From: Bacteroidales bacterium
GTDB lineage: Bacteria > Bacteroidota > Bacteroidia > Bacteroidales > UBA932
NCBI GenBank assembly: GCA_017616475.1
Contig: JAFZYD010000097.1
Span: forward strand, 1-46,306
DNA length: 46,306 nt
Reading direction: 5' to 3'
The first letter of the stretch is position 1, and each line of letters begins with the position of its first letter. Shown in pieces: positions 34,434 through 42,128 of the stretch. Under the pieces are notes generated by a model. The model made no database searches. It had not been told where the DNA came from and saw nothing but the letters and a program-made list of their open reading frames with translations. Both the position numbers and the translations under genes were made by a program.

Positions 34434-35270
34434 CTAACCTAAAATTTGACCGTAAAACTTATCGTACTCCTCTATATAAGCGGGGTTTTCCGTGCTGATT
34501 GCGGGGCTGACTATAATCGGGAGCTTTCGCTCTGCTGCAAAGGCCTCCAATTTACCGTTCACGCCCCCCGCAGCGGTAATAACGCCGTCGGAGTAACGGA
34601 TAGCCAATTTCGCAAGATTTATGCCAGTGGGCTCTGCAATTTCGCTGACATCGTCGGGGCCTATAGCGTCGAAAGCAACGCGCTCTGCCATACCCTTGGA
34701 GAAGGAGAGGCCGTCCAAATCGTTATGCAGCGAGAGCACCACTTTGCTGTCGGCAAATATGGGGTCCTGATTGTAAACTTTCTTGAGATAGAGCGGCATA
34801 AGGAAGGATATCCAACCCTGGCAATGCACCACGTCCGGCTTCCAGCGGAGCTTTTTGACGGTCTCCAGCACGCCGCGGGCAAAGAACATTGCACGCTCGT
34901 CGTTGTCCGCAAAGAATTTGCCTTCCTCGTCGCGGTCCACCGCCTTGCGGTGGAAATAGTCTTCGTTGTCAATGAAGTAGACCTGCATCCTGGCAGACGA
35001 AATGCTGGCCACCTTTATTATGAGCTGGCGGTCTACATTGTTCACCACGATGTTCATTCCGGAGAGCCTTATGACTTCGTGCAACTGGTTGCGGCGCTCG
35101 TTAACGCAGCCGTAGCGGGGCATAAACGAACGGATTTCGTATCCGCGCTCCTGGATACCCTGCGGCAGGAAACGACCCACGGTGGCTATGTCAGACTCCG
35201 GCAGATAAGGAAAAATCTCGGAGTTGACAAAAAGCACTTTCCTGGATTCTGTTGACTTAACTGAAGGCAT
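34434..35270 (-). CDS. GT5 (starch/glycogen synthase) N-domain protein
   Basis: 278 residues that align only with the N-terminal Rossmann domain of glycogen synthase: KVLFVNSEIFPYLPESD, then PDVVHCQGWISFLMPLYLKK (matching the HxHxW region) and a late SDGVITAAGGVNGKLEAF. The whole C-terminal GT-B domain is absent, and the ADP-glucose-binding KxGGL motif reads PESDI, so ordinary glycogen synthase activity is unlikely. Bacteroidota databases name such proteins glycogen/starch synthase. The start at 35270 is preferred to ATG 35291 because the -7 box at 35289-35296 would place the transcript start within or after the earlier ATG. First gene of the minus-strand run down to 21703. Confidence 0.82.
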   Translation of the reverse strand: MPSVKSTESRKVLFVNSEIFPYLPESDIATVGRFLPQGIQERGYEIRSFMPRYGCVNERRNQLHEVIRLSGMNIVVNNVDRQLIIKVASISSARMQVYFIDNEDYFHRKAVDRDEEGKFFADNDERAMFFARGVLETVKKLRWKPDVVHCQGWISFLMPLYLKKVYNQDPIFADSKVVLSLHNDLDGLSFSKGMAERVAFDAIGPDDVSEIAEPTGINLAKLAIRYSDGVITAAGGVNGKLEAFAAERKLPIIVSPAISTENPAYIEEYDKFYGQILG

Positions 35271-35288
35271 ATTAAGGCAAAATTCATA

Positions 35289-35296
35289 CAAAGGTA
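35289..35296 (-). promoter_or_regulatory. -7 box for the GT5-like gene
   Basis: TACCTTTG on the minus strand, a strong TAnnTTTG match about 19 bases before ATG 35270. No TTG at -33; that place is taken by the A/T run shared with the divergent ftsX box. Confidence 0.6.
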
Positions 35297-35307
35297 ATAA
35301 TTTTTTT

Positions 35308-35315
35308 TAACTTTG
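35308..35315 (+). promoter_or_regulatory. -7 box for ftsX
   Basis: TAACTTTG fits TAnnTTTG, 21 bases before the ftsX ATG and only 11 bases from the divergent box of the GT5-like gene. Confidence 0.55.
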
Positions 35316-35336
35316 AGTCGTTAATGGCTTTAAACA

Positions 35337-36215
35337 ATGAAAAATGACAACAGTAAGATAGTGGGGCGCAGACTCGTACGCTCGTATCTTACCTCGGTCA
35401 TAAGCATCAGCCTGGTGCTGTTTCTTGTGGCGGTCGCCTGCTTTGCGTGGATCAACACCAGCAGCATCTCCAACTATTTCAAGGAGAACTCCACGGTGTC
35501 AGTGATTCTCAAGGGCGACGCCACCGAAGCCGACGCGCAAGCGCTTCTGGAGAAGGTTTCCAAGCTCGGATTCGTAAAACAAGCCACCTGCATCTCCCGC
35601 GAACAGGGGCAAAAAGAGATGGAAGAGCTGCTGGGCAAAGGGTTCCTGGACGTGTTCGAGTCCAGCCCCATCCCCATCTCGCTGGAGGTTAATCTCAAGA
35701 GCGACTATTTCTCTAAAGATTCACTGCAGATGGTGCAGCAGGCGCTTGCAGCATACCCCGCGGTGCGCGAAGTGACCTGCCAGGAATCGCTGGTGGAGGC
35801 TATGAACAGCAACCTGGACACCATCGCCCTGGTGGTGGCGGCAGTAATAGCACTGCTGCTAATAATTTCCGTGGCTCTCATCGCCAACACGGTGCGCCTT
35901 AACATATACAGCAAGCGCTTTACAATACACACTATGCGGCTGGTGGGGGCCAAGCGCAGCTTTATCCGCAAGCCGTTCCTGCGGCAGGCGTTCTGGCAGG
36001 GGGCCATTGCCGCGGCCATCGCGTGCGGCGTCTTTACCCTGGCGCTCTACTATGCCCACAGCCGCATCGGCAATATGTTCGGCCTGTTCAGCAAGGAGGT
36101 CATAATTCCCATCTATGCCATAGTGTTCGTGGCGGGCATCTTGATTTGCACCCTCACCGCCGCATATCAGGTGAACAAACTTTCCGACATTTCTAAAGAC
36201 GATTTATATCTGTAG
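35337..36215 (+). CDS. ftsX: Cell division protein FtsX
   Basis: 292-residue permease-like subunit of FtsEX, which relays ATP-driven signals from the divisome to periplasmic peptidoglycan hydrolases. One N-terminal membrane helix (VISISLVLFLVAVACFAWI), a periplasmic domain (about 48-170, with CISREQGQKEMEELLGK), and three C-terminal helices with the FtsX signature NTVRLNIYSKRFTIHTMRLVG. No ftsE is in the window. It heads an operon with DUF3098, uppP, lpxH and a GH77-like gene; the order ftsX-DUF3098-uppP is usual for Bacteroidota. The M23-type proteins in this window could be among the hydrolases it controls, but nothing here proves that. Confidence 0.94.
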   Translation: MKNDNSKIVGRRLVRSYLTSVISISLVLFLVAVACFAWINTSSISNYFKENSTVSVILKGDATEADAQALLEKVSKLGFVKQATCISREQGQKEMEELLGKGFLDVFESSPIPISLEVNLKSDYFSKDSLQMVQQALAAYPAVREVTCQESLVEAMNSNLDTIALVVAAVIALLLIISVALIANTVRLNIYSKRFTIHTMRLVGAKRSFIRKPFLRQAFWQGAIAAAIACGVFTLALYYAHSRIGNMFGLFSKEVIIPIYAIVFVAGILICTLTAAYQVNKLSDISKDDLYL

Positions 36216-36218
36216 CGT

Positions 36219-36446
36219 ATGAGTAATTTTTCCGTCTCGCCCAAAGGGGTCAGGACAATGGTGATTGGCCTTGTAATGATGATTGCGGGCTTCATTCTTA
36301 TGATTGGCGGCGGCAGCAGCGACCCCGACGTGTTCAACGAGGGGATGTTCGACGCCGGCAAACTGGTTGTGGCGCCCATAGTTATTCTGCTGGGCATCGC
36401 CGTGGTAATGATTGGCATTCTCAAAAAACCCAAGGAGGATAAATAG
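36219..36446 (+). CDS. DUF3098 small membrane protein
   Basis: 75 residues with two membrane helices (VIGLVMMIAGFILMIGG and VVAPIVILLGIAVVMIGIL) joined by an acidic loop, and a short basic end. It matches the DUF3098 family, found between ftsX and uppP in Bacteroidota. It starts 3 bases after ftsX and ends 3 bases before uppP. Function unknown; the fixed position suggests a tie to division or undecaprenyl-phosphate recycling. Confidence 0.85.
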   Translation: MSNFSVSPKGVRTMVIGLVMMIAGFILMIGGGSSDPDVFNEGMFDAGKLVVAPIVILLGIAVVMIGILKKPKEDK

Positions 36447-36449
36447 CAA

Positions 36450-37226
36450 ATGAGTTGGTTCGAAGCAATAATCCTGGGACTCGTACAGGGTCTTACAGAG
36501 TTCCTGCCCGTGAGCAGCAGCGGCCACCTGGCAATTGCCAAGACCCTTTTCGGAATTGAAACCGGCGACATTTCTTTTGAGATTGTAGTGCACGCCGCCA
36601 CCGTGCTGAGCGTGCTGGTGGTATTCTGGAAGGACATAATAAAGCTGCTGGAAGGCCTGTTCAAATTTAAATTCAACAGCGAAACCAAGTATATCCTGTT
36701 CCTTGTCATCTCTATGATTCCCGTTTTCGTGGTGGGGATGTTTTTCAAGGACAAGGTGGAGGCTCTGTTCGGCAACGGCCTGCTGGTGGTGGGCTGCGCC
36801 CTGCTGGTAACCGCGGCGCTGCTGGCCCTCAGCCAACTTTACAAACCGCGCCAGAAGGATATAAACGGCTGGCGGGCGTTCATTATCGGTTGCGCACAGG
36901 CGGTGGCGGTAATCCCCGGCCTATCGCGCAGCGGCGCCACAATAGCCACCGGCTTGCTTTGCGGCGTAAAGCGTGACGAGATTGCCCGCTTCTCCTTCCT
37001 TATGGTGCTGGTGCCGATTCTGGGCGAGGCCTTCCTGGACCTTATCGGGGGCGGCTTTGCCGGCTCCGGCATCGGGGCGCTGCCTCTCATTCTTGGCTTT
37101 TTGGCGGCGTTCGCCAGCGGCCTGTTCGCCTGCAAAGCAATGATTGCGCTGGTAAAGAAGGCCAACCTTGGCTGGTTTGCCGCATACTGCGCTATCGTAG
37201 GCATACTCTGCATTATTTTCCATTAA
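36450..37226 (+). CDS. uppP: Undecaprenyl-diphosphatase
   Basis: Also called BacA. It dephosphorylates undecaprenyl diphosphate to recycle the lipid carrier for peptidoglycan and polysaccharide synthesis. The 258-residue, seven-or-eight-helix protein has both active-site blocks: [19 protein letters not shown] (Glu-rich motif and His) and [16 protein letters not shown] (Ser-Arg motif). A GGAGG 12 bases before the ATG, in the end of the DUF3098 gene, is too far for a good ribosome-binding site. Intact and standard. Confidence 0.97.
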   Translation: MSWFEAIILGLVQGLTEFLPVSSSGHLAIAKTLFGIETGDISFEIVVHAATVLSVLVVFWKDIIKLLEGLFKFKFNSETKYILFLVISMIPVFVVGMFFKDKVEALFGNGLLVVGCALLVTAALLALSQLYKPRQKDINGWRAFIIGCAQAVAVIPGLSRSGATIATGLLCGVKRDEIARFSFLMVLVPILGEAFLDLIGGGFAGSGIGALPLILGFLAAFASGLFACKAMIALVKKANLGWFAAYCAIVGILCIIFH

Positions 37227-37230
37227 TAGA

Positions 37231-38007
37231 ATGACGGGGGGCAAGCGATATGTTTTTACTTCCGACACCCATCTGGGGGCCGGCGGAGCAGCTTTCGTGA
37301 TTGCTTCTGACGAAGACGGCAGCACCCCCTACATAGCCGGCAGCACCGAGGCCAGATTCGAGGAGTTTCTGGACACGCTGCCAGATGACGTTAAAATATT
37401 GTTCCTGCTGGGCGACATCTTCGACTTCTGGTTCGAGCGGCCCGGCGTGAACCACAACGCCTTCACGCGCATCCTGGCGGCCATTTCGCGCGTCGTGGAG
37501 CGCGGCACGCTGGTATATTTCTTCCCCGGCAACCACGATTGGTGGACCTTCGGATTTCTGGAGCGCCAGACTGGTATGAGAATAATAAAACGGCAGCCGC
37601 TCTACCTATCGCTTGAGGGGAAACGGTTCTGTATGGCGCACGGCGACAGCATAGGCCCCCGCGGCTTTGGCGGCTGGCTGCTGCAGGTAGTCCTCAAAAA
37701 CCGCCTGGTGATTGGCCTGGCCAAGGTGCTGCCGGCTTCCTGGCTCTACCGCTTTGCCAGCAAATGGTCCGGCAGCAGCCGCCACGACAACACCGTGAAC
37801 CCCTATGTATTTGACACCCGCAGCCCGCTGTACCGCTTCGCCTGCAAATATGAGCAACAGCGGCCGGTGGACTACTTTATATTCGGCCACGTACATCGCA
37901 AGGTTGCAATGACCACCCCCGGCGGCGCGCAGTTGTTCATTTTGAACGACTGGAGCGAGGGGGCCGACTGGCTGGAATTCGACTCTGAGGAGGTTGTGCG
38001 CAAATGA
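37231..38007 (+). CDS. lpxH: UDP-2,3-diacylglucosamine diphosphatase (LpxH-like)
   Basis: Calcineurin-like phosphoesterase that makes lipid X from UDP-diacylglucosamine in lipid A synthesis, on the cytoplasmic face of the inner membrane. The five metal-site motifs are present: SDTHLGA, LGDIFDFW, FPGNHDWW, MAHGDSI and FGHVHRK. The helical cap between the fourth and fifth motifs (with VVLKNRLVIGLAK) fits LpxH rather than a generic phosphatase. Its last 4 bases overlap the GH77-like gene (ATGA). It follows uppP by 4 bases in the ftsX unit, which agrees with an envelope role. Confidence 0.9.
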   Translation: MTGGKRYVFTSDTHLGAGGAAFVIASDEDGSTPYIAGSTEARFEEFLDTLPDDVKILFLLGDIFDFWFERPGVNHNAFTRILAAISRVVERGTLVYFFPGNHDWWTFGFLERQTGMRIIKRQPLYLSLEGKRFCMAHGDSIGPRGFGGWLLQVVLKNRLVIGLAKVLPASWLYRFASKWSGSSRHDNTVNPYVFDTRSPLYRFACKYEQQRPVDYFIFGHVHRKVAMTTPGGAQLFILNDWSEGADWLEFDSEEVVRK

Positions 38008-38870
38008 GCGGAGAGCGCAAGATAGCCGGTGCGGCGGTGTCTATTTTCGCGCTGCGCCGCGAGGGCGGTTCCGGCTCGGGCGATTTCGGCTGTCTGCCTC
38101 TGGCGGCTGGGCTGGCCAGTCTCGCGCACCTGACTCAAATCCGCCTGACGGACGTGTTCGACTCCGTGATGGAGGTCGGGCAAGGGCCCATCTTTCCCGT
38201 CTGCATAAATTTGGACGACCTTCCGCCTCTGGCGATCCGCGCCAAGGCAGACGAATATGCCACCCGGGCCGCGGAGCTTGAGGCTGCAGAGGAATTCGAC
38301 TACGACAAAGTCTACAACCTAAAGATGCACGTCCTGCAGGACCTCTACCGGCAGGACGGCGACAGCACTCTTGCCAGCGACGCCTACCACGCCTTCTGGC
38401 GGGCCAACCGCAGCTGGCTGGACCGCTACGCCGCCTACTGCACCCTGCGCCACAAATACGGCACCGGCGAGGCCCGTTTCTGGAGCGAGCCCGCCTACGA
38501 GCGGCTGCTGGAAGACGCCCACTTCATACGGGAATATTCCGAAGATTTGCGGTTCCACTGCTACGTTCAGTTTTTGCTCTCGCAGCAGCTTGCCTCTGCG
38601 CTTGAGGCGGCCCGCAGCCTGGAAATTGAAATTATCCCGTGCGGCTCCGGCAGCGACTGGGAAGACGACGACCTGGCACAAATGCAACCCTGGGAGGCGG
38701 AGGAGGTGGTGCGGCAGCGGCTGCACGAGGGCGCCTCGCCCGTAATACTCCCGCTGGACAGCTTACTGGCGGTCACTTCGCTGGGGCCGGGCCTGACGCT
38801 GGAGAAGCTGCTGGCCCACCGCGCCCTGCTTGGCTGCATAGCCAAAATGATTGACGAATCGCTCAAATAA
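38004..38870 (+). CDS. GH77 (4-alpha-glucanotransferase)-derived protein lacking the catalytic core
   Basis: 288 residues, read without interruption. The N-terminal part resembles the start of a MalQ barrel (AAVSIFALRREGGSGSGDFG, compare the usual SLRS..FGVGDF block) but the LPINDT loop is shortened to IRLTDV. The helical region that follows is recognisable (YNLKMHVLQDLYR; WLDRYAAYCTLRHKYGTGEA; YVQFLLSQQLASALEAA). Near residue 213 the barrel stops: IEIIPCGSGSDW takes the place of the strand before the catalytic aspartate, and the next segment, QPWEAEEVVRQRL to LTLEKLLAH, matches the extreme C-terminus of MalQ. Nucleophile, acid/base and transition-state residues are all missing, as are N-terminal starch-binding domains. 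It overlaps lpxH by 4 bases. Probably a pseudoenzyme with a binding or structural role; recent decay is less likely as the frame is clean. Confidence 0.7.
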   Translation: MSGERKIAGAAVSIFALRREGGSGSGDFGCLPLAAGLASLAHLTQIRLTDVFDSVMEVGQGPIFPVCINLDDLPPLAIRAKADEYATRAAELEAAEEFDYDKVYNLKMHVLQDLYRQDGDSTLASDAYHAFWRANRSWLDRYAAYCTLRHKYGTGEARFWSEPAYERLLEDAHFIREYSEDLRFHCYVQFLLSQQLASALEAARSLEIEIIPCGSGSDWEDDDLAQMQPWEAEEVVRQRLHEGASPVILPLDSLLAVTSLGPGLTLEKLLAHRALLGCIAKMIDESLK

Positions 38871-38881
38871 TTATACCTTTG
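38851..38881 (+). promoter_or_regulatory. Promoter for the nucleotidyltransferase gene
   Basis: TTG at 38851-38853, 20-base spacer, TACCTTTG at 38874-38881: a full Bacteroidota-type promoter. It overlaps the last codons of the GH77-like gene and lies 27 bases before ATG 38908. Confidence 0.72.
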
Positions 38882-38907
38882 GCAAAAATCTAACAACCAA
38901 ATACCAT

Positions 38908-39822
38908 ATGAAACCTACACTTTTGATACTTGCGGCCGGTATGGGTTCCCGCTATGGCGGACTCAAGCAGATGGACGGCCTGGGCCCCAACGGCGAGGCC
39001 ATTATCGACTACTCCATTTTCGACGCCATCCGCGCCGGCTTCGGCAAAATTGTCTTTGTAATACGCCACTCTTTTGAAGAGCCGTTCAAGGAGCACTTCC
39101 AGGCAAGCAAATTCGGCGGCGACGTCAAGTTTGAATTCGTATTCCAGGAGCTGGAATACCTCCCGGAGGGTTATTCCGTGCCGGAAGGCCGCGTTAAACC
39201 CTGGGGCACCAACCACGCCGTGATGATGGCCAAAGATGTAATCAAGGAGCCCTTCGCAGTTATCAATGCCGACGATTTCTACGGCAAGGAGAGCTACCAG
39301 ACAATGGCGGACTACCTCCGTAGCATAGAGGGCACCAAGGGCAAGTATTCAATGATAGGTTATCGCCTGGAAAACACCCTCAGCGACTTTGGCAGCGTTT
39401 CCCGCGGCGTCTGCGAGACCGACTCAAACGCCCTGCTGACCTCCGTGACCGAGCGCACCGCCATCTCCCGCAAAGGCGACAAGGTGGTCTATGCCGAAGG
39501 CGACGCCGAGTTTGAACTCAACCCCGCCTGCCCCGTATCTATGAACTTCTGGGGCTTCACTCCGGAATATTTCGACTACAGCGAAGAGGTCTTCAAGGAG
39601 TTCCTGGACGGCGCTCTGGCCTCCGGCAACCTCAAGGCAGAATTCTTCATTCCCTACATTGTAGACAAACTCATAACCCGCGGCGTGGCCTCCGTAAAGG
39701 TGCTCGACTGCGACGCAAAATGGTTCGGCGTGACCTATAAGGAGGACCGCCCCTTCACCGTAGAGAAGATAAACAAACTTATAGAAGCCGGCGTCTACCC
39801 GCAGAAGATACGCGAGTTCTAG
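38908..39822 (+). CDS. Sugar-phosphate nucleotidyltransferase family protein
   Basis: 304 residues. The N-terminus TLLILAAGMGSRYGGLKQMD is the nucleotide-binding loop of NTP-transferases; WGTNHAVMMAKD and INADDFYGKESY are the following substrate and metal-binding blocks. It is a stand-alone nucleotidyltransferase of the glucose-1-phosphate thymidylyl/uridylyltransferase type; the sugar and nucleotide are not clear. ATG 38908 follows a strong promoter at 38851-38881. It converges with fabF with only 2 bases between the stops. Confidence 0.88.
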   Translation: MKPTLLILAAGMGSRYGGLKQMDGLGPNGEAIIDYSIFDAIRAGFGKIVFVIRHSFEEPFKEHFQASKFGGDVKFEFVFQELEYLPEGYSVPEGRVKPWGTNHAVMMAKDVIKEPFAVINADDFYGKESYQTMADYLRSIEGTKGKYSMIGYRLENTLSDFGSVSRGVCETDSNALLTSVTERTAISRKGDKVVYAEGDAEFELNPACPVSMNFWGFTPEYFDYSEEVFKEFLDGALASGNLKAEFFIPYIVDKLITRGVASVKVLDCDAKWFGVTYKEDRPFTVEKINKLIEAGVYPQKIREF

Positions 39823-39824
39823 CC

Positions 39825-41072
39825 CTATAGATTCTTTAAAATAAGGCAGGCATTGTGGCCGCCGAAACCAAAGCTGTTGCTCATCGCGATATTCACTTTG
39901 CGGTGAGCAGCTTTGTTGAATACGAAGCCCAGCGAGTAGTCGATGTCGGGGTCTTCCTCTTCGAAATTGATAGTGGGCGGTATTATGCCGTCCCTCAAGG
40001 AGTGGATGCAGGCTATTGCTTCCACAGCGCCGGCCGCGCCCAGAAGGTGGCCGGTCATAGATTTGGTAGATGTTATGGCAATATTGCCGGCCTGGCTGCC
40101 GAACACCTCCTTGATGGCACGCACCTCGGCAATGTCGCCGTGGTGGGTGGATGTGCCGTGGGTGTTTATGTAGTCCACATCGGCAGGGGCAATGCCGGCA
40201 TCTTCCAGCGCCAGCTTCATACACATTGCCGCGCCCACTCCGTTAGGGTCGGGGGCGGTAAAGTGGTATGCATCGCCGGAGAGGCCCACGCCTATAAGCT
40301 CCGCGTAGATTCGCGCGCCGCGGGCAACTGCGTGGTCATATTCCTCGAGCATCAGCACGCCGGCGCCTTCTGCCATTACAAAGCCGTCGCGCCCTTTGTC
40401 AAACGGGCGGGAGGCCTTCTGTGGCTCGTCGTTGCGGGTGGAGAGGGCGCGCATAGAGTTGAAGCCGCCCACGCCGGCATCCCAGATGGGCGCCTCTGCG
40501 CCGCCCACAACCATCGCGTCCGCCTTGCCCGTCTGAATGAGCTGCGCACCTATAGCGATGGAAACCGCGCTGGTAGAGCAGGCTGCAGTGAGGGCGAAGT
40601 TAGGCCCGCGGAAGCCATACTTAATTGAAATATGGCCGGCTGCGATGTCGGTAATAATTTTTGGAATAAGGAAAGGACTATATCTCGGTCCTTCGGCCGG
40701 GACATAGTCCTCTGCTTCTGTAAGTGTCGATTCCAGACCTCCCACGCCGGAGCTCACCACCACGCCGATTCGGTCTTTGTTGACCTTTTCCAGATCCATC
40801 CCGCAGTCGGCAACCGCCTCCTGTGCGGCCACGAGGGCCAGCTGGGAATATCTGTCGTTAATTTTGGCTTCTTTTACGGTGAAGCCATGCGCGGTCATAT
40901 CGAAGTCAGAAACCTGACACGCAAATCTTGTTTTGAAAAGAGAGCATTCGAACCGGGTTATGGGCGACGCGACGCTTTTGCCTTCGTCCAGAGCGGCGAA
41001 GAAATCGGCGACATTGTTTCCCAACGGATTAACGGTACCGATTCCGGTAACGACAACTCTCTTAAATTGCAT
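39825..41072 (-). CDS. fabF: Beta-ketoacyl-ACP synthase II
   Basis: Elongation enzyme of type II fatty-acid synthesis, condensing malonyl-ACP with acyl-ACP. 415 residues with the thiolase-fold catalytic triad: Cys in TAACSTSAVS (about 164), His in NTHGTSTHHGD (about 302) and His in SMTGHLLGAAGAVE (about 337). The FabF-typical N-terminus RVVVTGIGTVNPLGNN and the C-terminal SNSFGFGGHNACLIL are intact. It lies 3 bases after acpP, its substrate carrier, forming a two-gene unit. Confidence 0.97.
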   Translation of the reverse strand: MQFKRVVVTGIGTVNPLGNNVADFFAALDEGKSVASPITRFECSLFKTRFACQVSDFDMTAHGFTVKEAKINDRYSQLALVAAQEAVADCGMDLEKVNKDRIGVVVSSGVGGLESTLTEAEDYVPAEGPRYSPFLIPKIITDIAAGHISIKYGFRGPNFALTAACSTSAVSIAIGAQLIQTGKADAMVVGGAEAPIWDAGVGGFNSMRALSTRNDEPQKASRPFDKGRDGFVMAEGAGVLMLEEYDHAVARGARIYAELIGVGLSGDAYHFTAPDPNGVGAAMCMKLALEDAGIAPADVDYINTHGTSTHHGDIAEVRAIKEVFGSQAGNIAITSTKSMTGHLLGAAGAVEAIACIHSLRDGIIPPTINFEEEDPDIDYSLGFVFNKAAHRKVNIAMSNSFGFGGHNACLILKNL

Positions 41073-41075
41073 TTC

Positions 41076-41312
41076 TTACTGTAAGTTATCCTCGATATAC
41101 TTGATAGCATCACCGACGGTGGAGATTTTCTCTGCAATGTTGTCGGGGATAGAAAGTCCGAACACGTTCTCGAACTCCATAATGAGCTCGACAGTGTCGA
41201 GAGAGTCTGCGCCAAGGTCGTTGGTGAGGCTTGCATCAGGACGAACTTCACTCTCGTCCACGCCCAGTTTGTCAACTATAATGGCGGTTACTTTTGAAGC
41301 GATGTCTTCCAT
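41076..41312 (-). CDS. acpP: Acyl carrier protein
   Basis: 78-residue acidic helical protein carrying growing acyl chains. The phosphopantetheine-bearing Ser is in [16 protein letters not shown] (about residue 37). Length and the acidic helix II are typical. It is co-transcribed with fabF from a clear promoter at 41402-41431, giving a leader of about 80 bases. Confidence 0.98.
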   Translation of the reverse strand: MEDIASKVTAIIVDKLGVDESEVRPDASLTNDLGADSLDTVELIMEFENVFGLSIPDNIAEKISTVGDAIKYIEDNLQ

Positions 41313-41401
41313 TTTGTAATTGTTAATTAGTTATAAATTAGTTTAATTTGTGTGTTTTTCTACAACAATTCCATACGGCCGCATTTGGCCAAAATGGAGT
41401 G

Positions 41402-41431
41402 CAAAGTTAATAGTTTTTTTAATAATAACAA
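41402..41431 (-). promoter_or_regulatory. Promoter for acpP-fabF, overlapping the 5' edge of purN
   Basis: On the minus strand, TTG at 41431-41429, a 19-base spacer and TAACTTTG at 41409-41402. The -33 element touches the first ATG of purN at 41432, so the two divergent units share DNA. Confidence 0.68.
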
Positions 41432-42010
41432 ATGATGAACAACCTCGTGGTTTTCGCATCCGGCAGCGGCACCAATGCCGAGAACCTTATCAAATACTTT
41501 GCCGAATCGCCCTATTTCCGGGTGGCGGCAGTTTTTTGCAATAAGCCCGATGCTTTTGTGTTGGAGCGCGCCCGACGGCTGGGTGTGCCCACCGAGGTGT
41601 TCAACCGTGCCGACCTGCACGGCGGCCGCGTTATGGAGCTGCTGCGGCAGTACGATGCGTATGCCATTATTCTGGCGGGCTTTCTTATGATGGTGCCGGA
41701 AGCCATTGTGCAGGCTTACCCCGGCCGCATCATAAACATCCACCCCGCCCTGCTGCCCAAGTACGGCGGCAAGGGGATGCACGGGATGCACGTGCACGAG
41801 GCGGTGGTGGCCGCCGGCGAGCCCGAGACGGGCATCACAATACATCTTGTAGACGAGCAGTACGACCACGGCAAGATTCTGTTCCAGGCCCGCTGCGAGG
41901 TGCTCCCCTGCGACACCCCCGCCGAAGTAGCAGCAAAAATCCACCTCCTGGAACAGGAGTACTTCCCCGAGGTCGTAGACGAGTATTTGTCGCACTTAAT
42001 CGAACAATAA
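41432..42010 (+). CDS. purN: Phosphoribosylglycinamide formyltransferase
   Basis: Third step of purine synthesis, using 10-formyl-THF to formylate GAR. The 192 residues start with the GAR-binding VVFASGSGTNAENLI and contain the catalytic set: Asn and His in RIINIHPALLPKYGGKGMHG, and Asp in TIHLVDEQYDHGKIL. Two ATG codons in tandem (41432, 41435) are equally possible starts. No good promoter box of its own is seen in the 119-base gap to acpP. It ends at a bidirectional terminator shared with the RpiB-like gene. Confidence 0.96.
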   Translation: MMNNLVVFASGSGTNAENLIKYFAESPYFRVAAVFCNKPDAFVLERARRLGVPTEVFNRADLHGGRVMELLRQYDAYAIILAGFLMMVPEAIVQAYPGRIINIHPALLPKYGGKGMHGMHVHEAVVAAGEPETGITIHLVDEQYDHGKILFQARCEVLPCDTPAEVAAKIHLLEQEYFPEVVDEYLSHLIEQ

Positions 42011-42078
42011 ACGACCTCAACATTTTGCGGATGCAGGAGGCGGCAAAGTCAACCCGGAGCGGTTGAGGGCGTTTATAC

Positions 42079-42112
42079 AAAGAAAAAGACCGCTGACGCG
42101 GCCTTTTTCTTT
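42079..42112. terminator. Bidirectional terminator between purN and the RpiB-like gene
   Basis: AAAGAAAAAG-A-CCGC (42079-42093), loop TGAC, GCGG-C-CTTTTTCTTT (42098-42112); one A/C mismatch. Strong T-rich arms in both directions, between two convergent genes. Confidence 0.88.
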
Positions 42113-42128
42113 GCAGGGGAAGCGGTGG

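Noticed and set aside
38620..38700. Frameshift explaining the missing GH77 core
   Set aside because: The missing part would need hundreds of residues; only a few dozen bases lie between the matching N- and C-terminal parts in any frame.
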